Source: Lachnospiraceae bacterium (GTDB taxonomy: Bacteria > Bacillota > Clostridia > Lachnospirales > Lachnospiraceae). From it: DNA of 54,139 bases. The position numbers and the translations under genes are program-made. The stretch lies in assembly GCA_029008035.1 (NCBI GenBank), contig JAQXIY010000038.1, positions 1 through 54,139 of the forward strand, written 5' to 3'. Below the pieces are notes generated by a model that did not search any database, was not told the DNA's origin, and saw nothing but the letters and a program-made list of their open reading frames with translations. Of this stretch, positions 25,371-33,534 are shown one piece after another (the stretch's first letter is position 1; each line of letters opens with the position of its first letter).

Positions 25371-26582
25371 ATGAAGAAGATAGACAGGGTCGGAGAACTG
25401 GAAAAAAAATATGTTATGAAAGTTTTGGATGGACAGTTTGGAAGTAAATCCAGCTTCCAAATGGTTACAGAACTTGAGAAAGAGTTTGCGAAAAAGATTG
25501 GAAGACAGTATGGCATTGCCATGGTGAACGGAACAGCTACACTACATATGGCGCTAGAAGCTGCAGGAGTAGGGGAGGGAGATGAAGTCATCTGTCCACC
25601 GCTTACTATGAGCAGCTCGTCTCTATGTGTTCTGCACGCAAATGCAATACCGGTTTTTGCAGATGTGGACAGGGAGACATTTCTTATTACGGCTGATACC
25701 ATTCGACAAAAGATAACCGAGAAAACAAAAGCTATCATTACAGTGTCGCTTTATGGATTAAGCCCGGATATGGATCCTATTATGGAACTGGCCCATGAAA
25801 AAGGAATTATAGTGATAGAGGATGATGCACAGTGCTTTTTGGCCAAGTATAAAGGACGCATGGTAGGTACCTTGGCAGATATGGCATCCTTCAGTTTTCA
25901 AAGTTCAAAGCATATGACTGCCGGTGAAGGTGGCATGGTTCTTACTGATGATGAAGATCTTGCGCTAAAACTTCGGCGATACTCCGGACTGGGGTATGGC
26001 TCCATTGGGCTTGAGAAAGGGCGGATTACGAAAGACGATATACAAGATCCTGCCTATGATCGGCATGTTATTCTGGGGTGGAACTATCGCCCCTCTGATC
26101 TAATAGGTGCTGTGGGTTTGGCGCAATTGGAACGATTGGATGAACTTGTGGAGATGCGACAAATTGCGGCGGCGCATTTTTGCGAGGCGGTTGCAGGATG
26201 TAATTGGTTGACACCACAGAAAGTGAACGATGGAGATGTTCATTCCTACTGGGCTTTTTGTGTTGTCTTGGATACGGATAAAGTAGATTGGTATCAATTC
26301 AGAAAGAAATATATGGAGTTGGGTGGCGATGGGATTTATGCTGCATGGAAACTCTCCTATATGGAACCGGCGTTCCAAAATATGAATCTCCTGGGACGGG
26401 AGAAGTATTTGACAGCCTATGGAGACTATGATTATCGTGAGGTGAGTTGTCCCAATGCAGAATATTTACAGCCCAGAATGTTACAGTTTAAAACAGATTA
26501 CTGGGATGAAGCTGATGCGGTTAAACAGGCGGACATTTTGAGACAGACAATCGCATTCTTTGATGAGCAGGACGGGAGATAA
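25371..26582 (+). CDS. DegT/DnrJ/EryC1/StrS-family sugar aminotransferase
   Basis: A PLP-dependent sugar aminotransferase of about 403 residues: NGTATLHMALEAAGVGEGDEVICPP, FADVDRETF, VIEDDAQCFLAKYKG, and SSKHMTAGEGGM with the PLP lysine. In-frame ATGs lie at 25347, 25359 and 25371; GGAG at 25361-25364 favours the last. In the pseudaminic pathway PseC performs this step on the PseB product. This protein is somewhat longer than typical PseC, so a PseC role is likely from context but the amino-sugar made is uncertain. Confidence 0.85.
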   Translation: MKKIDRVGELEKKYVMKVLDGQFGSKSSFQMVTELEKEFAKKIGRQYGIAMVNGTATLHMALEAAGVGEGDEVICPPLTMSSSSLCVLHANAIPVFADVDRETFLITADTIRQKITEKTKAIITVSLYGLSPDMDPIMELAHEKGIIVIEDDAQCFLAKYKGRMVGTLADMASFSFQSSKHMTAGEGGMVLTDDEDLALKLRRYSGLGYGSIGLEKGRITKDDIQDPAYDRHVILGWNYRPSDLIGAVGLAQLERLDELVEMRQIAAAHFCEAVAGCNWLTPQKVNDGDVHSYWAFCVVLDTDKVDWYQFRKKYMELGGDGIYAAWKLSYMEPAFQNMNLLGREKYLTAYGDYDYREVSCPNAEYLQPRMLQFKTDYWDEADAVKQADILRQTIAFFDEQDGR

Positions 26583-26583
26583 T

Positions 26584-27333
26584 ATGAAAATCGGCGCAAT
26601 TATTCAGGCGAGGATGGGATCAACCAGATTCCCCGAAAAGATACTAAAAAATCTCAATGGGAAAACGGTGTTGGAACACATCGTTAAGAGGGTGCAGGAC
26701 AGTGATGTTGATAGTTGCATCGTTGCCACTACATCCCGTAAAGAGGATGATGTGGTAGAAAAACTTTGCATGCAGCAGAAAATTCTCTGTTTTCGGGGAA
26801 GTGAAAGTGATGTTTTGGAGCGATTTTACCAATGTGCAAAAGAGTTTCAACTGGATGTTATTGTTAGAATCACAGCAGATGATCCATTGAAGGATACGGG
26901 AATCATAAACAAAGCGATATCCCTTTTGCTGAATAATAATTATGATTATGTAAGCAATACAGTAAAACCCACCTATCCGGAGGGGATTGATGTTGAGGTG
27001 TTCACATTTGAAGCATTAGAAAAGGCATATCTGGAGGCAGAACTACCCTCAGAGCATGAGCATGTGACACCATACATCTGGAAGAATAACGGTATTTTCA
27101 ATATATACAACTTCGAAAATGATGTGGACTTATCCGGTATGCGTTGGACTATGGACACAGAAGATGATTTTGAATTTATGAAAAGGGTTTATGCAAACTT
27201 TAAAGGAAAAGATGCTTTTTCCATGGAAGAGGTTTTGACATTTTTGGAGGACAATCCGGAGGTTCAGCAAATCAATCAGGGCCATGTCAGAAATGCAGGG
27301 TATTTAAAATCTATTGAAGAGGAGAAAATGTGA
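26584..27333 (+). CDS. SpsF-like cytidylyltransferase family protein (CMP-sugar synthetase type)
   Basis: This 249-residue protein begins IGAIIQARMGSTRFPEKILKNLNGKTVLEHIV, the signature of the SpsF/PseF-type cytidylyltransferase family, and has VRITADDPLKD and a GIDVEVFTFEALEKA segment. Members activate nonulosonic acids as CMP-sugars or act in spore coat polysaccharide synthesis. The frame extends back to 26560, but GGGAG just before the ATG at 26584 supports this start. It lies two genes before the NeuB-like synthase whose product it would activate. Confidence 0.82.
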   Translation: MKIGAIIQARMGSTRFPEKILKNLNGKTVLEHIVKRVQDSDVDSCIVATTSRKEDDVVEKLCMQQKILCFRGSESDVLERFYQCAKEFQLDVIVRITADDPLKDTGIINKAISLLLNNNYDYVSNTVKPTYPEGIDVEVFTFEALEKAYLEAELPSEHEHVTPYIWKNNGIFNIYNFENDVDLSGMRWTMDTEDDFEFMKRVYANFKGKDAFSMEEVLTFLEDNPEVQQINQGHVRNAGYLKSIEEEKM

Positions 27334-28190
27334 GGATACTTGTAATCGGCTCAGGCGGAATGCTAGGACATATGACGACGCTTTATCTGGCTGAAAAAGG
27401 ATATGATGTCTGTGATATCTCTAAAACAAAAAAGTGCAGGGAAGAGACAGTGTTATTAGATGTTTGTGACACAAGGACTTTTTCTCAATATTTGAAACAA
27501 CATTATTTTGATGTGGTGATAAACTGTGTTGCTCTTTTGGTCGGGGCCAGCGAGGCCAATCCCCAGATGGCTCATGCTATAAATGAAGAGTTTCCCCACT
27601 GGCTGGAGAATTTTTTTGAGGGAACACCCACGCAAATTATTCAGGTTAGTACCGCGGGAGTATTTCAGGGAAGTAATGCCCCTTACCCCGAAACAGCAGA
27701 TTGTGATGCCCGCGGGTGTTACAATATTACAAAGTACAGAGGAGAATTACATAATTCCAAGGATTTGACAGTCAGATCAGATTTTTGGGGACCCGATATG
27801 TGTGAAGAGGCTTCCGGGTTATTTCATTGGATAATGACTGCGGAAGGAGTGGTCAATGGATTTTCCAATGTGGTGATTAACGGAGTGTCATCTCTGGAAT
27901 TTGTCTGTTTTATAGAAGAGATACTGGGCACCTCTATGACCGGAATATACCATTTGCACAGTGAGGAACCAATCTCCAAAGCTGATTTGCTGAGAAAAAT
28001 CTGTGCAACTTTTGAGCGGACAAATATTAGAGTATTAGGTGTTACGGAACCAAGGAGAAACACCTGTTTGAAGACGGTAACAACCCATACGACATACCAC
28101 CCCAAAGGGTATGAGCAGCAAATGACTGAGTTGAAAGAGTGGATGGAGAAGCATAGAGAATTATACTCACATTATTTTATACAGAAATGA
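27330..28190 (+). CDS. RmlD-like NAD(P)-dependent sugar reductase/epimerase (SDR)
   Basis: This 286-residue protein starts at GTG (27330), overlapping the previous stop, with ILVIGSGGMLGHMTTLYL as its dinucleotide loop, INCVALLVGASEANPQMA, VSTAGVFQGSNAPYPE and the YNITK (YxxxK) catalytic pair. The overall layout resembles dTDP-4-dehydrorhamnose reductase. It probably reduces or oxidises a nucleotide-bound or free sugar in the nonulosonic acid branch. PtmA-like oxidoreductases in legionaminic-type clusters offer a parallel, but I cannot assign the reaction. Confidence 0.75.
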   Translation: MRILVIGSGGMLGHMTTLYLAEKGYDVCDISKTKKCREETVLLDVCDTRTFSQYLKQHYFDVVINCVALLVGASEANPQMAHAINEEFPHWLENFFEGTPTQIIQVSTAGVFQGSNAPYPETADCDARGCYNITKYRGELHNSKDLTVRSDFWGPDMCEEASGLFHWIMTAEGVVNGFSNVVINGVSSLEFVCFIEEILGTSMTGIYHLHSEEPISKADLLRKICATFERTNIRVLGVTEPRRNTCLKTVTTHTTYHPKGYEQQMTELKEWMEKHRELYSHYFIQK

Positions 28191-28198
28191 GGTAGCAT

Positions 28199-29266
28199 AT
28201 GAACTTTTGTATTGGTAACAGAGAAATCGGAGACAATTGCAGACCATATTTTATCGCGGATATTGCCGCTAACCATGATGGGAGTTTGGAAAGAGCATAC
28301 AAGCTTATCGAGTTGGCAAAAGAGGCCGGGGCTGACTGCGCAAAGTTTCAAAATTTCAAAGCAAAAACAATTGTGAGCCGCAATGGGTTTGACTCTATGG
28401 GAGGGCAGCTTTCTCATCAGAAAAATTGGACCAAATCCGTATATGACGTGTATGACGATGCGAGTGTTGCGGATGAGTGGACAGCGCAGTTAAAGGCTAA
28501 GTGTGATGAGGTTGGCATAGAGTATATGACAAGTCCTTATGATTTTGACAGCGTTGATCTAGCGGACAGGTTTTCCAATGGATTTAAGATAGGTTCAGGG
28601 GATATTACCTGGCCAGAGATATTAGACTACATTGCAAAAAAAGGAAAGCCGGTATTGCTGGCCACCGGCGCATCCTCTATGGAAGATGTGGATAGAGCCA
28701 TGAATATTTTGGAAAAGCAATGTAGCGATATTGTGTTAATGCAATGCAATACAAACTACACAGCAAGCCCCGAGAACTTTAAAAGTATCAACTTGAATGT
28801 GTTAAACACATATAAAAAGAGATACCCTAATGTAGTTTTAGGATTATCAGATCACACCTTCGGTCATGCCACAGTATTGGGGGCCATCGCACTGGGCGCC
28901 AGAGTGATTGAAAAACATTTTACGGATGACAATGACCGGGAGGGCCCGGACCATAAATTTTCTATGAATCCCCGAACTTGGAGAGAAATGGTTGAGGAAT
29001 CTAATCGGTTATATGATGCGTTGGGAGATGGAATAAAACGAGTAGAAAGTAACGAGTCAGATACGGTAGTGGTACAAAGGCGCTCCCTATATTTCAATAA
29101 ACCAATCAAAGCGGGACAAGTCATTACCAAAGATGATATTTTCCCTCTGAGACCTGCCAAGAAGGGGGCTGTTATGCCATACGAAGCAGAAAAGATTATC
29201 GGGAAAAGATTAAATAGAGATGTGGAGGCCGACACGGATGTCAGATGGGAGGATGTAGAATGTTAG
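28199..29266 (+). CDS. NeuB/PseI-family nonulosonic acid synthase with SAF domain
   Basis: This 355-residue protein has the NeuB barrel: FIADIAANHDGSLERAYKLI, AKFQNFKA, FKIGSGDITWPEILDYIA, KPVLLATGASSMEDV, LGLSDHT and VIEKHFTDD. Residues about 295-355 form the C-terminal SAF (antifreeze-like) domain. The enzyme condenses phosphoenolpyruvate with a six-carbon amino sugar to make a nine-carbon acid such as pseudaminic, legionaminic or neuraminic acid. With PseB upstream the product is more likely of the pseudaminic type, but sequence alone does not settle this. The next gene overlaps its end. Confidence 0.9.
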   Translation: MNFCIGNREIGDNCRPYFIADIAANHDGSLERAYKLIELAKEAGADCAKFQNFKAKTIVSRNGFDSMGGQLSHQKNWTKSVYDVYDDASVADEWTAQLKAKCDEVGIEYMTSPYDFDSVDLADRFSNGFKIGSGDITWPEILDYIAKKGKPVLLATGASSMEDVDRAMNILEKQCSDIVLMQCNTNYTASPENFKSINLNVLNTYKKRYPNVVLGLSDHTFGHATVLGAIALGARVIEKHFTDDNDREGPDHKFSMNPRTWREMVEESNRLYDALGDGIKRVESNESDTVVVQRRSLYFNKPIKAGQVITKDDIFPLRPAKKGAVMPYEAEKIIGKRLNRDVEADTDVRWEDVEC

Positions 29267-29817
29267 TGGGCGATAAGGTAATATTGAGAGCATTGCGTGA
29301 AGAAGACTTACCACAACTTATGGAGTGGAGAAATCTTCCCAATTTCAAGCGGAATTTCAGGGAATACAGAGAACTCAATATGACAATGCAAAAGAGCTGG
29401 TATGACAAATTGGTGGTGGGAGACCCGGGCACAATTATGTTTGCTATTTGTGAAAAGGAAACAAAAGAACTTTTGGGATGTTGCGGATTGTGTTATATCA
29501 ACTGGGTTCAGAGGAATGCAGACATATCTCTCTATGTGGGCTACCAGGAGTCATATATTGACGATGAAGGCATTGCAAAAGAAGCTTGTACACTTATGTT
29601 TGACTATGGCTTCAATGAATTGAATTTGCATAGACTGTGGACAGAACTTTATGAATATGATCAGGCGAAAGTTGACTTTTTTACCAAGGAGTTTGGTTTC
29701 AATAAAGATGGAGAATTGAGAGATAACCACTATATGGATGGAAGATGGTGGAACTCTCATATTTATTCTTTGCTGGAAAGTGAGTATAAGGAAGCATACT
29801 GTGATGGAAACAATTAG
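29260..29817 (+). CDS. GNAT-family N-acetyltransferase (PseH/SpsD-like)
   Basis: The frame is open from 29245; GGAGG at 29248-29252 places the start at 29260 (MLVGDKVILRALREEDLPQL), giving 185 residues. The RimJ/RimL-type GNAT fold is visible: ISLYVGYQESYIDDEGIAKEA near the acetyl-CoA loop and LNLHRLWTELYEYD. PseH N-acetylates the 4-amino group of the pseudaminic acid precursor, and a GNAT beside NeuB and SpsF is typical of such clusters. Specificity for that amino sugar is inferred from context. Confidence 0.8.
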   Translation: MLVGDKVILRALREEDLPQLMEWRNLPNFKRNFREYRELNMTMQKSWYDKLVVGDPGTIMFAICEKETKELLGCCGLCYINWVQRNADISLYVGYQESYIDDEGIAKEACTLMFDYGFNELNLHRLWTELYEYDQAKVDFFTKEFGFNKDGELRDNHYMDGRWWNSHIYSLLESEYKEAYCDGNN

Positions 29818-31021
29818 TGTAATTATTCCTGTTTACAATATAGAAGATTATATTGCCGAGTGTATTGAGAGTGTTCTGAGACAAAGTTTTTCTAATATTG
29901 AAATTATATTGGTCGATGACTGTTCTACGGACCGGAGCGGACGAATCTGTGATGAATATGCCACGAATGACCACAGAATCAAAGTGATCCACCATAGAAA
30001 AAATGCGGGGCTTACCAGAGTGAGAAAAACAGGTGTAATGAATGCAACAGGAAAATATATTGGATTTGTTGATGGAGACGATTGGATTGAACCAGATATG
30101 TACAAACGGTTGTACACATATCTGGTTGAGAATAATGCTGAAATTGCCACTGTAGCCAGTGACCGGAACTATCTGTGGGGAAAAAGTCAGGACGTTTTAA
30201 AAGACACCCTTCCGGAGGGATTATATGAGGTAAACGATATAAAGAACGGATTGCTATTACATCTGTTTCCCAATAATTATAATCACGATGAACAAAGATT
30301 AAACGGGTCACTGTGTTTTAAACTGATAGAACGCAGAATCATTTCAGAGGTAATCAATAAAATTGACGAAAATATATCTGGAAGGCTCGACGACACTGTT
30401 GTGACAACGGGATGTGTAGTAAATGCAGATTATGTGTATATCTCCCATGATGTATTATATCATCACAGGGAGAGAGCTGGGTCTTATACATACAGCAAGG
30501 ACAGGAGAGGGATGATGCAAATTGCATTGACATATGATTCATTCAAGCGAGTGTTCTCAAAGTCTGTACATTATGAACTGATTCTTCAGAAATTAGAGGA
30601 GTTCTTATCTGTGGATTTTATCAATGCATATAATGAATTTTTTGATGATGACAGATTTAAACTCCCTACTTATGTAATGAGTGAATGTATTTTTCCACAT
30701 GGTTCACGAGTGCTAATTTATGGCGCAGGCAGGGTGGGTAAATCATTTGCCTTGCAGATAGAATCGGAAAATAAATATGAACTGGTTGGTCTGATTGATA
30801 AGGATAAAACAAAAATTGATTTGGACAAGAAAGTTTATGGTATTGATGACATCGGGAATCTGGAATATGATTACATTTTAATTGCAGTCTTGTCGGAAGA
30901 GATGGCCTCAAATATAAGGGCTGAACTACTGGAAAAGGGGATTGACAACATCAAAATTATATATGATAAACCGAGATTTTTGACGGAAGCGTTTTATAAT
31001 GTATGTAGGAGACCACAGTGA
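29804..31021 (+). CDS. GT2 glycosyltransferase with C-terminal Rossmann-like module
   Basis: This 405-residue protein starts at 29804 (METISVIIPVYNIEDYI), overlapping the GNAT gene by 14 bp. The GT2 domain carries ILVDDCSTDRSG and FVDGDDWIEPDMY (DxD-like). Residues about 302-395 are the recurring module: VLIYGAGRVGKSF, GLIDKDKTKIDLDKKVYG and EKGI. GT2 enzymes transfer sugars from nucleotide donors; a soluble protein with no membrane segment would act on a cytoplasmic acceptor. The sugar cannot be predicted. Confidence 0.85.
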   Translation: METISVIIPVYNIEDYIAECIESVLRQSFSNIEIILVDDCSTDRSGRICDEYATNDHRIKVIHHRKNAGLTRVRKTGVMNATGKYIGFVDGDDWIEPDMYKRLYTYLVENNAEIATVASDRNYLWGKSQDVLKDTLPEGLYEVNDIKNGLLLHLFPNNYNHDEQRLNGSLCFKLIERRIISEVINKIDENISGRLDDTVVTTGCVVNADYVYISHDVLYHHRERAGSYTYSKDRRGMMQIALTYDSFKRVFSKSVHYELILQKLEEFLSVDFINAYNEFFDDDRFKLPTYVMSECIFPHGSRVLIYGAGRVGKSFALQIESENKYELVGLIDKDKTKIDLDKKVYGIDDIGNLEYDYILIAVLSEEMASNIRAELLEKGIDNIKIIYDKPRFLTEAFYNVCRRPQ

Positions 31022-31036
31022 AAAGGAAGCGTTAAT

Positions 31037-32176
31037 ATGGTTAGTGTGATAGTTGCTATCTATAATATTGAGGCATATTTGCGAGAGTGTGTAGAAAGCA
31101 TTTGTAGCCAAACATATTCAGATTTACAGATTATTTTGGTGGATGATGGTTCTTCTGATGGCTCGGGAGAAATATGCGATTATTACAGAAATATTGATAG
31201 TCGTGTTGTGGTTATTCACAAAGAAAACGGAGGACTGGTATCTGCCCGCAAAGCTGGTCTCCGTGCCGCTGTGGGTGAATATGTGTGGTTTGTAGATGGA
31301 GATGACTATGTCGACCGGGATATGGTTGAAAGCCTATTGAACCAGGCAAAGCAATATGATGCTGATATGGTGCATTCGGGGTATTATGATGATGAGAAAA
31401 CGAATGTGAGATGGTCGTATGCGGGCGGGGTGATGGAAATGGATCCTTATCAAAAAGAGACATTTATCGGAGAATATATTTTGGGGGATCACTGTAAAAT
31501 TTCTCCAAGTATCTGGTCAAAGCTGTTTCGGAGCAATATAGCGAGGAAAGCATACAGTCTTGTCCCGGATACTCTGTCATATGGAGAGGATTTACTATGC
31601 CTTTGTGCGGCTGTATGTTTTTCACATAGAATCTACATTGTAAATGACGCATACTATCACTATAGAAAAAGAGAGACTTCGATTACAAATCGTAGAAACA
31701 TATATAATATTGAGGAGAAAGTCCGTCTTTTGAAGGAATTGACAGTGCTGTTTAGCGAGCTAAATATGAAGGGCCTGACCAACGCATTAGAGAGTTTTTA
31801 CAGAAGAGACGTTATTCAGTATATAAAGAAAGACTTATATTTGAATCTAAATACATATATATGCACGCAGTATAGCTTACTGCGGGGGAAAAAAATTATT
31901 ATCTATGGCGCAGGTGTGGTTGGCCAGAGTTACTATGCGCAATTATGTAAATACACAGATATAACGATTGTGGCATGGGTGGATAAACAATATAAAGATA
32001 GGATGTTTGATTATTGTGAAGTCCAATCCCCGGAAATGATTATGTCCCAGGCTTTTGATTATATCGTTCTTGCGATTATGGATGAAACAGATGCCATGAA
32101 AATTCGTGACAACTTACTCAACTTAGGAGTACCCGACAACGAGATTCTGTGGAGCAAACCGGAGATAGGGCTATAG
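31037..32176 (+). CDS. GT2 glycosyltransferase with C-terminal Rossmann-like module
   Basis: 379 residues, MVSVIVAIYNIEAYLRECV at the start, then ILVDDGSSDGSGEICDYY and WFVDGDDYVDRDMVE for the GT-A active site. From about residue 284 the module follows: KKIIIYGAGVVGQSYYAQL, AWVDKQYKDRMFDYCEV, QSPEMIM and NLGV. It is a paralogue of the preceding gene in both halves, most likely a tandem duplicate that has diverged. AAAGGAAG lies before the ATG. Confidence 0.87.
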   Translation: MVSVIVAIYNIEAYLRECVESICSQTYSDLQIILVDDGSSDGSGEICDYYRNIDSRVVVIHKENGGLVSARKAGLRAAVGEYVWFVDGDDYVDRDMVESLLNQAKQYDADMVHSGYYDDEKTNVRWSYAGGVMEMDPYQKETFIGEYILGDHCKISPSIWSKLFRSNIARKAYSLVPDTLSYGEDLLCLCAAVCFSHRIYIVNDAYYHYRKRETSITNRRNIYNIEEKVRLLKELTVLFSELNMKGLTNALESFYRRDVIQYIKKDLYLNLNTYICTQYSLLRGKKIIIYGAGVVGQSYYAQLCKYTDITIVAWVDKQYKDRMFDYCEVQSPEMIMSQAFDYIVLAIMDETDAMKIRDNLLNLGVPDNEILWSKPEIGL

Positions 32177-32211
32177 GATGGGAACAAGATATTGCACAGA
32201 GGAGGTGGCAT

Positions 32212-33522
32212 ATGGTAACAAAGGTTTCGGTGATAATGCCGTCTTTAAATGTGGCAGAGTATATCGAAGAATGCGTACAAAGTGTTATGAAACAATCTTT
32301 GCAGGAAATAGAAATTATTTGTGTTGATGCCGGATCAAGTGACGGGACGAGGAATATTCTTGATAAATTATCCCGGAAAGATGCAAGAATCAGTGTGATT
32401 GAATCAGATGTAAAAAGTTATGGGTATCAAGTTAATTTGGGTTTGCAGGTGGCTAGAGGAGAATACATCGCAATTGTTGAGACAGATGATAATGTGGAAC
32501 GGAATATGTTTCAGAGATTATATGAAGAGGCTATAGGACATAATTTGGATTATGTAAAAGCAAATTTTAGATATTTCTCTGATTTCCAGGGTCATAGAAT
32601 CTATAGAAAGGGTTATGCAGTTGCTTCTGATGAGGCAGTATCTGAGTGTACTGTAATACCTAAAACGAAACCGAATCTATTTGTTTGTGATGCAGGTATA
32701 TGGACAGGTTTATACCGAAAAGATTTTCTGAACCAGTACCATATCAGATTAAATGAAACCAAAGGTGCGGCATATCAGGATATTGGATTTTTAGTTCAAG
32801 TGCAGACATATGCAAGGCGGGCAATGTATTTGCCTGATTTTTTATATTATTATAGGACTGATAGGATGGAAGCATCCAGTTATAAAGCAGAAGTGCTACA
32901 ATATGTACATCAGGAATTTCAATGGCTGCTTCAAGACAAGAATATTGAAATGACAAAAGGTGTGGCATTAAAATTAACAAGCTGCTTTCTTTGCGAGCTG
33001 GACAAGGTAATGCGCAAGGTGGGGTATGATGTCGACAGTTATTACCTGGGTGAGAGTTATCTGTGGCTACAAACACATATACAGGAAGCCATTAAAAAAG
33101 GTGTGATAAATGAACAGGACTTTTCGGAGCAGTTTTGGAAACGACTTCAGTTGGCTTTGTGTGATTTGAGTGCCTACGCAAATTGGCTGCAAGAGGATGA
33201 CTGTCGCGCAAAGGAAAGAGACCGCCAGCTAGTGGATTATATTTCTTGTTCTGAAGTGGTAATCTTTGGCGGCGGTAGCTATGGTGTATTGACGTTGCTA
33301 CTGCTTAAGGAACATCAAAAAAAGATTGTGGCACTTTGCGATAATGAACGATCATTATGGGGAAGAGAGATAGGGGGGCTACCGGTGCTGTCCCCAGAAA
33401 CAGCGGCAAAAGAATACCCCCATGCTTGCTTTGTGGTGGCAAACAAGAAAAATGCTGAACAGATGAAAACACAATTATTACACCTTGGTATAGGTAGGAT
33501 TTTTTGCAGAAATCAAGTATAA
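32212..33522 (+). CDS. GT2 glycosyltransferase with C-terminal Rossmann-like module
   Basis: AGGAGGTGG, 5 bp before the ATG at 32212, sets the start, although the frame is open from 32149 inside the previous gene; the protein has 436 residues. The GT2 half has KVSVIMPSLNVAEYIEECV, ICVDAGSSDGTR and AIVETDDNVERNMF (TDDN in place of the DGDD of its neighbours). The module begins at about 349: VVIFGGGSYGVLTLL, ALCDNERSLWGREIGGLPV, SPETAA, LGI. It is the third GT2-module protein in a row. Confidence 0.86.
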   Translation: MVTKVSVIMPSLNVAEYIEECVQSVMKQSLQEIEIICVDAGSSDGTRNILDKLSRKDARISVIESDVKSYGYQVNLGLQVARGEYIAIVETDDNVERNMFQRLYEEAIGHNLDYVKANFRYFSDFQGHRIYRKGYAVASDEAVSECTVIPKTKPNLFVCDAGIWTGLYRKDFLNQYHIRLNETKGAAYQDIGFLVQVQTYARRAMYLPDFLYYYRTDRMEASSYKAEVLQYVHQEFQWLLQDKNIEMTKGVALKLTSCFLCELDKVMRKVGYDVDSYYLGESYLWLQTHIQEAIKKGVINEQDFSEQFWKRLQLALCDLSAYANWLQEDDCRAKERDRQLVDYISCSEVVIFGGGSYGVLTLLLLKEHQKKIVALCDNERSLWGREIGGLPVLSPETAAKEYPHACFVVANKKNAEQMKTQLLHLGIGRIFCRNQV

Positions 33523-33534
33523 GGTAGAGGTATC

